Notes: generated by a model not told the origin, from the letters alone. Counted from the first letter of the stretch, positions 10,266 to 19,370 are shown. The stretch: DNA of 64,000 nucleotides from Lysobacteraceae bacterium NML93-0793 (GCA_002324875.1 NTJG01000002.1:248001-312000); one strand, 5' to 3'. Translations and numbers: made by a program.

Positions 10266-10663
10266 CTCCGCAGCCGCACGATCCCCACGTGCCGCCCACC
10301 GACGCTGCCGTCCGCGCGCTCTACCTGCAGGCGCAGGACCAGGTGTCGGCCGGCACCACCGCGCGCCTGAATCGCGCCCGGCATGCCGCGCTTTCGGCTG
10401 CACCCCCGCCGCGGCGCGGCTGGGCCTGGCCGCTGGCGGCCGGCTGCACGGCGTTGCTCGCGCTGGCCGCAGGCCTGCAGATCTCCACCCCGCCCGCGTC
10501 CGACCCGGCGTCCGCGCAGGCGGTCGCCAGTGCACCGCTGACACTGGCCGAAGACGCGATGCTCGACGACGCGGCAGCCGACGCCTATGTCGCCTACGAC
10601 GAATCGCCCGATTTCTACCTGTGGCTCGCGGCCAACGAAGCCACCCTGCTTGCCGTGGAGTGA
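10262..10663 (+). CDS. Single-span protein, putative anti-sigma factor
   Basis: A 133-residue protein overlapping the sigma factor stop by four bases. The N-terminal 50 residues are soluble and basic (TTARLNRARHAALSAA). One membrane span follows (about 58-75), then an acidic periplasmic tail (LAEDAMLDDAAADAYVAYDE). Size, topology and coupling resemble the DUF3619-type proteins that follow ECF sigma factors in beta- and gammaproteobacteria. The cytoplasmic part would bind the sigma factor. The family name is my best match and not certain. Confidence 0.75.
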   Translation: MTPQPHDPHVPPTDAAVRALYLQAQDQVSAGTTARLNRARHAALSAAPPPRRGWAWPLAAGCTALLALAAGLQISTPPASDPASAQAVASAPLTLAEDAMLDDAAADAYVAYDESPDFYLWLAANEATLLAVE

Positions 10664-10665
10664 CC

Positions 10666-11115
10666 ATGTCCCATTTCCGTTTTTTTCCTCGCCTGCTGAT
10701 TCTTCCGTTGCTGTCGGGACTGCTCGTCGCCGGCGCCGCGGCCGCCCAGTCGACCGGCGCCGCACCGCCGGCCTGGGACCAGCTCACGCCGGCCCAGCGT
10801 GACCAGTTGCTTGCCCCCCTGCGCGATCGCTGGAGTCAGGCCGACGCCGACGAGCGCCGGCGCATGCTGGAACACGCCCGACGCTGGCAGGCGATGACGC
10901 CGGCCGAGCGCGAGAACGCGCGCCACGGCATGCATCACTGGAAGCGGCTGCCCCCGGAACAGCGTGAGGAAGCCCGCGCGCTCTACGGCAAGCTGCGCGC
11001 CTTGCCGGAGGGCGAACGTGCGGCGCTGCGCGAACGCTGGCGGCAGATGACGCCTGAACAACGTCGCCAGTGGGCGGCCGCCAATCCGCCGCCGTCGGGA
11101 ACCGACCCGCGCTGA
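10666..11115 (+). CDS. DUF3106 periplasmic protein
   Basis: The 149-residue protein has a signal peptide (about 1-27, ending AAAAQ). It continues with repeats of a W-x-x-L/M-T-P-x-x-R/E pattern: WDQLTPAQRDQL, WQAMTPAERENAR, WKRLPPEQREEAR and WRQMTPEQRRQW. Such LTxxQ-like repeats define DUF3106 and recall Spy/CpxP helical periplasmic proteins. It starts two bases after the preceding gene. By position it may be the periplasmic part of the sigma factor circuit, as sensor or chaperone. Confidence 0.85.
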   Translation: MSHFRFFPRLLILPLLSGLLVAGAAAAQSTGAAPPAWDQLTPAQRDQLLAPLRDRWSQADADERRRMLEHARRWQAMTPAERENARHGMHHWKRLPPEQREEARALYGKLRALPEGERAALRERWRQMTPEQRRQWAAANPPPSGTDPR

Positions 11116-11123
11116 TCCAGCCG

Positions 11124-12236
11124 TCAAGGCCCGGCAGTGGGCGCTGCCGCGCGGGGCGGCCATGCGGTTTCGGCGAGCAGCACGTCGGACCAGTCCAGCG
11201 TCAGCGCTCCGTCCTCGAGCAACAGCAGGACGAAATTCAGGACGTTGCGTGCGTACATCTCGCTCGCGTGGGTGGCTCCCAGACTCGCCAGTCCGAGCGG
11301 GCCGGCAATGGTCACGCCGCCGTGCCCGATGGTCTCGCCGGGCACGGTGCGTTCGCAATTGCCTCCGGTCTCGGCCGCCAGATCGACGATCACGCTGCCG
11401 GGACGCATGCCGTCCACCATCGCCGCAGTCAACAGGGTCGGCGCACGCCGTCCGGGCACGGCTGCGGTGCAGATCACGACGTCGACCAGCGCGAGATGTG
11501 CCGACAGGCGCGTCTGCTGCTCGGCGCGCTCGTCGTCGGTCAGGGCGCGGGCGTAGCCGCCTTCGCCTGCTGCGTGGATGCCGAGGTCGAGAAACCGCGC
11601 GCCCAGCGACTCGATCTGTTCCCGGGTTTCCGGGCGCACGTCGAAGCCTTCGACCTGCGCCCCCAGCCGCCGCGCAGTCGCAATCGCCTGCAGTCCGGCG
11701 ACACCGGCGCCGAGCACCAGCACACGCGACGGACGAATGGTGCCGGCGGCCGTCGTCAGCATCGGAAAAAAGCGCGGCGCGAGCTGTGCGCCGATCAATA
11801 CGGCCTTGTAACCGGCCATGCCCGCCTGCGAGCTGAGCACGTCCATCGACTGGGCGCGTGTCGTGCGAGGCAGACGCTCGAGCGGAAACGCGGTCAGGCG
11901 CTGATCGACGATCGCCGCGCCGCGTGCCGGATCGGCATCGGGCTGCAGCAGCCCGATCAGTACCGTGCCGGCAGCGAGTCCGCGCAGCGTCGCGGGGTCC
12001 GGCGGCTGCACGCACAGCACCACATCGGCGTCCTGATGGGCAGCGGCAGCCGTGTCCACGATCTCGGCGCCCGCCCCTGCATACGCGGCATCGTCGAAAT
12101 GGGCCGCCGCTCCCGCGCCCGCTTCCACCCGCACCCGCGCACCAGCCTTCACCAGCTTGCGGCAGGTTTCGGGCGTCAGCGCGGTCCGCCGCTCGCCGGC
12201 CGCGGTCTCCCGCGCTACCCCGATCGTGATTCCCAT
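11124..12236 (-). CDS. pntAa: NAD(P) transhydrogenase subunit alpha, soluble part
   Basis: The 370-residue protein is the NAD(H)-binding domain I of transhydrogenase. It opens MGITIGVARETAAGERRTAL as in the alanine dehydrogenase/PNT N-terminal domain, with a Rossmann motif VLGAGVAGLQAIATARRLGA near 172-191 and RPETREQIESLGA after it. In the complex it passes hydride to NADP on PntB. The usual neighbour pntAb is 1.6 kb downstream beyond three plus-strand genes, so this gene probably has its own transcript, and it ends eight bases from the convergent DUF3106 gene. Confidence 0.95.
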   Translation of the reverse strand: MGITIGVARETAAGERRTALTPETCRKLVKAGARVRVEAGAGAAAHFDDAAYAGAGAEIVDTAAAAHQDADVVLCVQPPDPATLRGLAAGTVLIGLLQPDADPARGAAIVDQRLTAFPLERLPRTTRAQSMDVLSSQAGMAGYKAVLIGAQLAPRFFPMLTTAAGTIRPSRVLVLGAGVAGLQAIATARRLGAQVEGFDVRPETREQIESLGARFLDLGIHAAGEGGYARALTDDERAEQQTRLSAHLALVDVVICTAAVPGRRAPTLLTAAMVDGMRPGSVIVDLAAETGGNCERTVPGETIGHGGVTIAGPLGLASLGATHASEMYARNVLNFVLLLLEDGALTLDWSDVLLAETAWPPRAAAPTAGP

Positions 12237-12305
12237 CGAGCGCTCTCCCCCGGAACTGGACCCATCCTAGGCGCAGATCCGGGTGCCGCAAAGCGCGCCC
12301 GGGAT

Positions 12306-14447
12306 TCAGCCGCTGCGCGCGCGCTCGGCCATGTCCTGGAGCGCGACCGCGACGGCGCCGCCCAGTGGCCGCGGCAGCAGCCGTCCGTCGGCAACCCGGG
12401 CCTGCAAGGCGGTGGGCGACAGCAGCAGTTCCTTCGCGCCGGCTGCGTTGACCAGCAGACACCCACCTGTGAGTGTGCTGCGCCAGGCCAGACGCAACAC
12501 GCGCGCGGGTCCGCTGGCCGATGGCTGTATGAAGCGCTGCCCCTCGGCGAATGTCAGCGCGGCAGGCGGCGTATCGGATTCGATCGGCGTTTCGTCGACC
12601 CCGTCGCCGGTCAACGGCGTCGGCGCGTGCACCTGTCGCGGTGTCGGACTCGCGTGCTCGGCCACCAGGCCGGCCAGCTGGGCGTCGGTCGCGGATTCGT
12701 CGACGCCGCACTGCACACAGCACTCGCGCAGCGCCGGCAGGAGGCCGAGCAGGCGATCGGCGACCCCACTGCCGCCATTGCCTGCGGCCAGGGCGTCGAC
12801 CTCGATCAGCGCATCCCCGAGCGACACCACCTCGCGATAGCGATCCGACTCCGCGCCCTCCCGCAGCCACGCCTGGACCAGCGCCTGTCGCCACTCGCCG
12901 TCGATGAACGCAGCGACCGCGGGCAACACCGCGCGGTCCCGGAGCCGACGCGCGACGTCGGACGCGGCCTGACGGCGGGCCGCGTCGAGGCGCTCCCGGC
13001 CGCGCAACGCCTGCCAGGTGCGGCGCTCGACCGCCTCGGCACGGCGCCGCTGCTGGCCGAGTACCGCATCGATCTGCGCCAGTTGCGCGGGAAACACCCG
13101 CCCATCGCCATGGGCGCCGTCGACGATGGCCGCCGACGCACGCGCGGCGACGGCCTGCAGTTCGGCCGACGCCGGGTCGTCCGGATCCGCGCCGTCCCAC
13201 AGTTCCATCAGAAGCGACAACAGCTGCATCGACGGCGGCGACGACGTCTCGAACAACTGCGGATCGTCGAGCGCGAGATGCAGATAGGGCAGCGTCAACA
13301 GCGCCAGCCGCTCGCGCGCCTCCGGCAACAGCAGATGCCGGGCCGCCAGCAGATCGAACAGCGCGCCGATCAGCGCGATGGCATCGTCCTGCTCGGGCGC
13401 GAACGCCACCTGGCGCCGGTCGATGCCCAGACCACCGGCCACGCGGTAGAGCCCCTCCCGGATCCGCACGCCATGCGCGGCATCCGGCAGCGGCAGTGAT
13501 CGCTCGGCCTGCAACAGTGACAGGGCTGCCTGGAACTCCTCCGGGCGCAGGCTGCGGACCGGGCCGGCGTCGGGTGCCTGCCCGTCACGCAGCGTGCGTG
13601 CGTGGCGTCGCAACAGATTGCCGCGCGGCGCATCGATCATCCGACGCGGCGGGCTGGGGGCGCGCGCCCCGCCCGTCTGCCAGCTCGGCGCACCGGACGC
13701 CACGGCCGCCCCGTCGTCCCATCCGTGCGGACCGGCGGCTTCCGCGGGCATGCCCAGCGACGACACGAGCGCGGAATGGTCGCTGTCGCCGGCCAATGCG
13801 TAGCCGGCCTCGGCCAGGCGGGTATTGCACCACGCGTACAAGGCGCCCAGATGCCGGTCGAGCAGTGCCTCGTGGCGCTTCAGCAGCGCCCCGCGCAGGC
13901 GCCGGCCGCAATCGTGGACATCGAACGCCTGGAGGAAACATTCGACGATGAAGCGCGCCGCGAGCGGATTGGCCGGACGCTGGCGATAGCCCATCGATGC
14001 GGACACCGAGTGCAGCCGCCGGTCGATGATGTCGCGCACGCTCTCGAACCGGCGGTCCAGCGCTTCCGCCACCGGCTGCCCGATCAGTTGCGCCTGCAGC
14101 TGGTCGTCCGACAGCAGGGAAAACTGGTCCATCGTGCGCGCCACCGGCGGCGCCGGCCACGCGGCGAAAACGTCGGCGAGCGCTTTCTGCCAGCGCTGCT
14201 CGTGGCGGATCAGGTCGGCGCCGAGCACCGACAAGCCGGCGAGGTCTTCCGCGATCGCCTCGTCGGCCCGGACATCATGGGTGATCTGACGGCGCTCGGC
14301 GTCCAGCCGCGCCCGCTCCGCGCTCAGCGCATCGCCGAGCAGCGGCAGCAACCGCGCTGCCGCTTCGCGCCTGAGGCCGTCGAGCACCTGTGCAGGCGTC
14401 TCGGTCCGGCCGGTGTCACCGGTTCCCTGCAGTGTGAAACCGGGCAT
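12306..14447 (-). CDS. DUF1631 family protein, first copy
   Basis: This 713-residue cytoplasmic protein is rich in Arg and Glu helices and lacks signal peptide or membrane spans. Family features include DQFSLLSDDQLQAQLIGQPV near 125-145, ANPLAARFIVECF, the central LALLTLPYLHLALDD, a helical arm (RRRAEAVERRTWQALRGRERL), and a C-terminal beta-rich stretch (VLRLAWRSTLTGGCLLVNAAG). That stretch resembles the end of the neighbouring paralogue. The function of DUF1631 proteins is not established; the C-terminus recalls PilZ-like domains, so a link to cyclic di-GMP is possible but only inferred. It lies 81 bases downstream of the second copy on the same strand. Confidence 0.88.
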   Translation of the reverse strand: MPGFTLQGTGDTGRTETPAQVLDGLRREAAARLLPLLGDALSAERARLDAERRQITHDVRADEAIAEDLAGLSVLGADLIRHEQRWQKALADVFAAWPAPPVARTMDQFSLLSDDQLQAQLIGQPVAEALDRRFESVRDIIDRRLHSVSASMGYRQRPANPLAARFIVECFLQAFDVHDCGRRLRGALLKRHEALLDRHLGALYAWCNTRLAEAGYALAGDSDHSALVSSLGMPAEAAGPHGWDDGAAVASGAPSWQTGGARAPSPPRRMIDAPRGNLLRRHARTLRDGQAPDAGPVRSLRPEEFQAALSLLQAERSLPLPDAAHGVRIREGLYRVAGGLGIDRRQVAFAPEQDDAIALIGALFDLLAARHLLLPEARERLALLTLPYLHLALDDPQLFETSSPPSMQLLSLLMELWDGADPDDPASAELQAVAARASAAIVDGAHGDGRVFPAQLAQIDAVLGQQRRRAEAVERRTWQALRGRERLDAARRQAASDVARRLRDRAVLPAVAAFIDGEWRQALVQAWLREGAESDRYREVVSLGDALIEVDALAAGNGGSGVADRLLGLLPALRECCVQCGVDESATDAQLAGLVAEHASPTPRQVHAPTPLTGDGVDETPIESDTPPAALTFAEGQRFIQPSASGPARVLRLAWRSTLTGGCLLVNAAGAKELLLSPTALQARVADGRLLPRPLGGAVAVALQDMAERARSG

Positions 14448-14528
14448 GCACCCCTACTCCGCCCAGAGCGATCGATCGCGGGACAATAACGCACGCGGTG
14501 GGGATACGTCTCGAACCGTGCCCGACAT

Positions 14529-16874
14529 TCAGCCCGCGGCCGATGAGATCGCGCCGTCATTTGCGGCGTTGAGCTGCTGCCAGAGGTGCTTCATCGCCTC
14601 GTCGAACGGTGCATCGACCGCGCGCACGACGACGCGTCCAGCGCCGACGAGGGCCGCGAGTTCCTCGGGCGAGACCACCATCTTGCGCATGCCGCGGCGG
14701 TTGACGATCAGCAGGCGGGCGGTCAGCGGACTGATCCAGGCGACACGCGCCGCGGACTCGCGTCCGTTTTCGTCGATCAGTCGAAGACCCTGGCCCACCC
14801 GCAGCTGGCGCATCCGCGCGGCCACGGTGGGTTCGAATTCCGGCGCCTGACCGGGCACCAGATGCAGAGCCGCGTCCCGCGGTTCGTCGTCGAGGTCGTC
14901 CTGCGCCTGAGGCACATGGACCGAACGCGCGGTGTCGGGCAGCGCCAGTGCCGCGATGATGCGTGCGACGGCGTCGCGTGCTGCATCCGCGTCCATGCCG
15001 CAGCTCGAGTAGCACTCGGCCAACGGCATCTGCAGCGCGAGCAGCTCGTCGGCCACGGCGCTGCCCAGCGCGTGGGACGCGTCCGCATCCACCTGGATCA
15101 TGGCGTCCCCGACGCCGATCGCCGCCAGGTGGCGCTGTGAATCGGGACCGTCGCGGAGCGAGGTCTGGGTGAGGTAGTGACGCCAGTGGCGGTCGAGAAA
15201 GAAGGCCACGGCCGAGGTCAGCTTCCGCCCGGACATCCGGGACGCGACGATGTCGTTCACGCTGCGACGCGCCTGCTGCAGCCGCTCGCGCCCGTGGATC
15301 GCTTCGGCGGCGCGCCGCTCGGCGACTTCGGCGCGTCGGCGCTGCTGATCCAGGCGCTCGCGCAATTCGTCGGACGCAAGGCGGAAGACCGCCTGGTCGC
15401 TTTCGTATTCGTCGACCACGCGGTCGACCACGCGTCCGGCATAGTCGAGCAGGTCGCGGTCCTGCGCGGTTTCACCGGTATTGCCGTCACAGGCCTCGGT
15501 CACCGCATCGAGCAGCTTGCGGGCCGGGTGCCCGCGCTGGTTGAACATCGAATCGTCGGTCAGCGCGACCTTGAGGTAGGGAACGACCAGACGGCTGTAG
15601 ATATCCCGCGCCTGCTGCAGCAGATCGTTGGCGTCGAACAAGGACTGGAACAGGATGCCGACCAGATCGATCGCATCCTCGTCCTCGCGGCGCAGCGGGG
15701 ACTGGTCCGGGTCCACGCCAAGCTCGCGCAGGCCGCGCAGCAATTCGTCACGAATGACATCGCCCAGCTGGCGCCGATCGTCGCCGACCAGCACACGCGC
15801 ATACGGTGAGGGATCGTCGCCCTGGAGCATCCGCGCGACGCTGAGCAGTTGCGACACGCTGAGCACCTGACCACCTGCGCCATCCGCCGGTCCGACCTCC
15901 GACACTTCGGCGTCCCGGCGCTCGCGCCACTGGTGCAATTGCTCACGCACCAGGTCCCGATAGCTGCGGGGCACGGGTGGCGCGCCGTGACCGTGCGCGG
16001 CCAGCACATCCATCAGTCCCGAAGAAAGGGGGCCGTAGGCCGGAGATGCGGACTCCGTCACTGCGATATCGCCATCCGATGACGCGCTGTGCTCGACGAC
16101 CCCGCCTTCCGGCACCCAGGCGTCTGCGCCCGCTCGCTGCGCAGGAGCCGCGCTGCCGCTGCCGGTGCTGCTGCCGCCCCGCCCGATCGTGCGTGCCGGG
16201 CCCTGCGACGCCGCCGAACCGCTCCCGATGGATGCCGCTTCGAGCGTCATGTTGGCCCTGGAATACACCTCCGACAGAATCGCGGGCAGGCGCTTGTCGA
16301 ACTGGTGGAACACCGTCGAGCGGAGGCCCGGCGGCAGATCATCCGCGCGGAACAGCTGCACGAACGCCATCACCGGCACTTCCGGCCGCAACGGGTTGGC
16401 CCGCGGCCCCTCGAGCCCCATCCGCGCTGCCAGCGCAGCCAGGCGCTCGTCCAGCGCGGCCAGCGGATGAAGGAACTGGTGATCCATCAATTCGATGATC
16501 TGCTGGGCCGCAAGCTGGACTTCCAGCTCACCCTCGGACATCAGCGACAGGCCGTCCGCGGCCGGCGGCGGCGGGCGATCGGCCAACCACTGCTCGAACT
16601 CGGCTTCGATCGACTTGCGGAAACGCGTGGCCAGTTCCAGGGCGCGATGGCTGAGGTCGAGAACGGCGACCCGGTCTTCCTGGGCGGCCATGTAGTCGTG
16701 TCCGGCCAGCGCCGCGAGGCGGACCTGCTCCTCGATCGAGCTCCAGAAGCCGGACAGCACGCCGCCGAGCGCGGTCACGGCATCGTGCCGGATCGTCTCG
16801 AGGACCCGGTCAGCAGGACGCAACGAGGCAGCGCGCGCGCCTGGAACGGCAACGATGTCGTCGAAAGACTTCAT
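14529..16874 (-). CDS. DUF1631 family protein, second copy
   Basis: A 781-residue paralogue of the downstream protein. Matching landmarks are DGLSLMSEGELEVQLAAQQ, RANPLRPEVPVMAF, LVVPYLKVALTDDSMFNQRGHP, RRRAEVAERRAAEAIHGRERL and the C-terminal ARVAWISPLTARLLIVNRRG. I start it at ATG 16874 (MKSFDDIVAVPG); the open frame upstream overlaps other genes and has no family match. The tandem arrangement indicates an old duplication, since the two copies differ widely in sequence. Function unknown; cytoplasmic and helical. Confidence 0.88.
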   Translation of the reverse strand: MKSFDDIVAVPGARAASLRPADRVLETIRHDAVTALGGVLSGFWSSIEEQVRLAALAGHDYMAAQEDRVAVLDLSHRALELATRFRKSIEAEFEQWLADRPPPPAADGLSLMSEGELEVQLAAQQIIELMDHQFLHPLAALDERLAALAARMGLEGPRANPLRPEVPVMAFVQLFRADDLPPGLRSTVFHQFDKRLPAILSEVYSRANMTLEAASIGSGSAASQGPARTIGRGGSSTGSGSAAPAQRAGADAWVPEGGVVEHSASSDGDIAVTESASPAYGPLSSGLMDVLAAHGHGAPPVPRSYRDLVREQLHQWRERRDAEVSEVGPADGAGGQVLSVSQLLSVARMLQGDDPSPYARVLVGDDRRQLGDVIRDELLRGLRELGVDPDQSPLRREDEDAIDLVGILFQSLFDANDLLQQARDIYSRLVVPYLKVALTDDSMFNQRGHPARKLLDAVTEACDGNTGETAQDRDLLDYAGRVVDRVVDEYESDQAVFRLASDELRERLDQQRRRAEVAERRAAEAIHGRERLQQARRSVNDIVASRMSGRKLTSAVAFFLDRHWRHYLTQTSLRDGPDSQRHLAAIGVGDAMIQVDADASHALGSAVADELLALQMPLAECYSSCGMDADAARDAVARIIAALALPDTARSVHVPQAQDDLDDEPRDAALHLVPGQAPEFEPTVAARMRQLRVGQGLRLIDENGRESAARVAWISPLTARLLIVNRRGMRKMVVSPEELAALVGAGRVVVRAVDAPFDEAMKHLWQQLNAANDGAISSAAG

Positions 16875-16943
16875 TTGAGGGAGATCGGGGGAATGGGGCA
16901 CACTGCCCCGTGCATAAGATTCCGTAAGGCTGGCGCCACGTCT

Positions 16944-17540
16944 GTGACGATACTCGCAAATCCTGAACACGAACCGTTCGCAGCGCTGGATGCACGCCGC
17001 TCGGTCCCCGCCCGGCAGCTGACAGCGCCCGGTCCGGACGATGCCACCCTGCTGCGGATGCTGGGTGCCGCTTCGCGGGTCCCCGATCACGGCAAGCGGG
17101 TGCCGTTCCGGTTTGTACGCCTGGCGGGCGAGGCACGCGATGCATTCGGCGCGCATCTGGTCCGGCGCGCGCAGGAACGGGACCCCGCGATCGGGGCAGC
17201 GGCACTCGAGAAGGAACGTCTGCGCTTCTCGCATGCACCGCTGATCATCACCGTCGTCGCGGTGCTGGACGCGGACGACACCAAGATTCCCGAGCTGGAA
17301 CGCCTGCTGACCGCCGGCAGCGTCTGCTTCGCCCTGCTGCAGGCCGCGCAGGCGGCGGGTTTCGGCGCCTGCTGGCTGACCGGATGGGCGGCGTACGACC
17401 GGGACATCCTTGCCACCCTCGGGGTCCAGCGCCACGAGCGCGTCGTCGGCTTCATCCACATCGGCACCGCGCGCATCGCGCCGCCGGAGCGGGAGCGGCC
17501 CGACCCGCGGGCGCTGCTGAGCGACTGGCGACCGGACTGA
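16944..17540 (+). CDS. Nitroreductase family protein (YdjA-like)
   Basis: A 198-residue protein with an FMN-binding nitroreductase fold: DARRSVPARQL near the N-terminus (the family Arg-Arg/Ser that holds the FMN phosphate), ASRVPDHGKRVPFRF, AAGFGACWLTGWAAYD and a C-terminal VGFIHIGTARIAPPERERPD. These match the short YdjA subgroup, which works as a dimer with NAD(P)H. The start is GTG 16944; an upstream ATG at 16893 would add 17 residues without similarity. Divergent from the DUF1631 gene, 69 bases apart. The physiological substrate is unknown. Confidence 0.88.
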   Translation: MTILANPEHEPFAALDARRSVPARQLTAPGPDDATLLRMLGAASRVPDHGKRVPFRFVRLAGEARDAFGAHLVRRAQERDPAIGAAALEKERLRFSHAPLIITVVAVLDADDTKIPELERLLTAGSVCFALLQAAQAAGFGACWLTGWAAYDRDILATLGVQRHERVVGFIHIGTARIAPPERERPDPRALLSDWRPD

Positions 17541-17584
17541 CGCCGCCGGCGGACAGGCCGGGAGCATGGCGTCACAATGCACCG

Positions 17585-18496
17585 ATGACGCCCCTGTATC
17601 TGGTCGATGCCAGCCTCTACGTATTCCGCGCCTGGCATTCGATGCCGGACGAGTTCCGCGACGCGGACGGCTGGCCGACCAATGCGGTCCACGGCTTTGC
17701 GCGCTTCCTCGCCGAACTGGTCGAGCGTGAGCGGCCGCGGCACATCGCCATCGCGTTCGACGAAGCCCTCGACAGTTGCTTCCGCCATCGGCTCTATCCG
17801 GCCTACAAGGCCAATCGCGCTCCCGCACCCGACGAACTGCGTCGCCAGTTCGCGCACTGCAAGGCGCTGTGTTGCGCGCTGGGCCTGCCGGTGCTGGCCG
17901 ACAGCGAGTACGAAGCCGACGACCTGATCGGCAGCGCGCTGCAGGCGGGTCGGGCCCGCGGGCTGACCGGCGTGATCGTCTCGGCCGACAAGGACCTCTC
18001 CCAGCTGCTGCAGGGCGACGACAGCCAGTGGGACTTCGCGCGTGGCCAGCGCTGGACGGCGGCGGGCGTGAAGGCACGTCACGGCGTGGACGCGCACCAG
18101 ATGGCCGATTACCTCGCACTGTGTGGCGATGCCGTCGACAACATTCCCGGCGTCCCCGGCATCGGTTGCAAGACCGCGGCGAGCCTGTTGTATCACTTCG
18201 GCACGCTGGACGCGCTTCTCGCGCGCAGTGACGAGATCCAGTTCCTGCGCTTCCGCGGCGCCGGCCAGGTCGGCGCGAAGCTCCGCCAGCACGCCGATGC
18301 CGCGCGCCTGTACCGGCAGCTCACGACGATCGCCTGCGATGCGCCGCTGGGCGATGTGCACCCTGGCTTCGTGCGGCGCGACGGAGACACGGAAACCCTG
18401 CGCGCGCTGTGCGACACCCTGCGCTTCGGACCGCTGACGCGGCGGCGCCTGCATGCCGTCGCCGGCCTCGACTACGCGCCGGCGGTCGACGTCTGA
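17585..18496 (+). CDS. 5'-3' exonuclease (flap nuclease family)
   Basis: A 303-residue protein like the N-terminal nuclease domain of DNA polymerase I or E. coli ExoIX. Metal-binding acidic clusters are LVDASLY (Asp8), AFDEALD, EYEADDLIGSAL and VSADKDLSQLL. The helix-hairpin-helix region reads GDAVDNIPGVPGIGCKTAASLL. The start at 17585 places Asp8 as in the family. It follows the nitroreductase gene by 44 bases. It may remove flaps or RNA primers. No polymerase domain is attached, and the sequence does not tell whether a separate full-length PolA exists. Confidence 0.93.
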   Translation: MTPLYLVDASLYVFRAWHSMPDEFRDADGWPTNAVHGFARFLAELVERERPRHIAIAFDEALDSCFRHRLYPAYKANRAPAPDELRRQFAHCKALCCALGLPVLADSEYEADDLIGSALQAGRARGLTGVIVSADKDLSQLLQGDDSQWDFARGQRWTAAGVKARHGVDAHQMADYLALCGDAVDNIPGVPGIGCKTAASLLYHFGTLDALLARSDEIQFLRFRGAGQVGAKLRQHADAARLYRQLTTIACDAPLGDVHPGFVRRDGDTETLRALCDTLRFGPLTRRRLHAVAGLDYAPAVDV

Positions 18497-18533
18497 GCGA
18501 CCCGTCGCACGCGTGCCGCGTTAGCATCGGCGC

Positions 18534-19094
18534 ATGACATCCGATACCAGTTCCGACGATTTCGAAGTGCTCCATCAGGGCGACTGGCTGCGGCTGGTCC
18601 GCCACGGGAAGTGGGAGGCCTGCGAGCGGACCCACGGCGGCAGCGGCATGGCGGTCCTCGTGATCGCAGTGACGCCCGACGACGAGGTGCTGTTTGTCGA
18701 GCAGTACCGCGTGCCGCTGGGCGCCCGCACGATCGAGATGCCGGCCGGCCTCGTCGGCGATGGCGGCAGCACCGATTCACTGGAGGACGCCGCACGGCGC
18801 GAGTTGATCGAGGAGACCGGCTGGGCCGCCGGAAGGATCGACGTGCTGCTGACCGGTCCGACCACCGCCGGCATGAGCAACGAGCGGGTCGCCTTCGTGC
18901 GCGCGCGCAACCTCACGCGTGTCGGCACCGGCGGCGGTGTCGACGACGAGGCGATCATCGTCCACACCGTGCCGCGCGCGACGGCGCCGGCCTGGCTGAT
19001 GCGCAAGCACGCCGAAGGCTACGAACTCGATCTCAAGCTCTGGGCCGGACTGTGGATGATCGACTTCAATCCGGACGGCTCGCCGGCCGACTGA
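18534..19094 (+). CDS. NUDIX hydrolase (ADP-ribose pyrophosphatase-like)
   Basis: The 186-residue protein carries the Nudix box from about residue 67 to 96, with EDAARRELIEETGW holding the metal-binding glutamates. The preceding EQYRVPLGARTIEMPAGL is typical of the ADP-ribose/sugar-nucleotide branch (NudF/NudE-like), where the substrate is ADP-ribose or a related diphosphate. It follows the exonuclease by 37 bases on the same strand and is convergent with the PhnA-domain gene. The exact substrate cannot be read from the sequence. Confidence 0.92.
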   Translation: MTSDTSSDDFEVLHQGDWLRLVRHGKWEACERTHGGSGMAVLVIAVTPDDEVLFVEQYRVPLGARTIEMPAGLVGDGGSTDSLEDAARRELIEETGWAAGRIDVLLTGPTTAGMSNERVAFVRARNLTRVGTGGGVDDEAIIVHTVPRATAPAWLMRKHAEGYELDLKLWAGLWMIDFNPDGSPAD

Positions 19095-19142
19095 ACCAGC
19101 GGAACCTGCAGGCGCGCGCAAGCGCGCTGCCGCAAGCACCCG

Positions 19143-19370
19143 TCAGGCTTTCTTGACGAACTCCGTGCGCAGCACCAGGCCCTTGACCTTCTCGACGTTG
19201 CATTCGATCAGGTCGGGATCGTCGGTCAGGCGGATGTTCTTGGCCAGCGTGCCGCGCTTGAGGGTGACGCTGGTGCCCTTGACCTTGAGGTCCTTGATGA
19301 CCGTGACGGCATCGCCGTCGGTCAGGCGGGTGCCGTTGCTGTCCTTTACGACGAGTTCTTCTTCAGACAT
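19143..19370 (-). CDS. PhnA-domain protein (YjdM C-terminal type)
   Basis: The 75-residue protein is the C-terminal PhnA domain alone: VVKDSNGTRLTDGDAVTVIK, LKVKGTSVTLKRGT, AKNIRLTDDPDLIEC and KGLVLRTEFVKKA. YjdM of E. coli is about 111 residues because of an N-terminal zinc ribbon, which is absent here. The ATG at 19370 has AGGAAA seven bases before it. Despite its name the family is not shown to use phosphonates; function is unsettled. Separated from proline iminopeptidase by 87 bases, same strand. Confidence 0.88.
   Translation of the reverse strand: MSEEELVVKDSNGTRLTDGDAVTVIKDLKVKGTSVTLKRGTLAKNIRLTDDPDLIECNVEKVKGLVLRTEFVKKA

Noticed and set aside
10615-13200. 861-codon minus-strand frame and the 809-codon plus-strand frame at 11070-13499
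   Set aside because: Both cross several well supported genes (pntAa, DUF3106, DUF1631) and have Arg/Ala-rich shadow composition.
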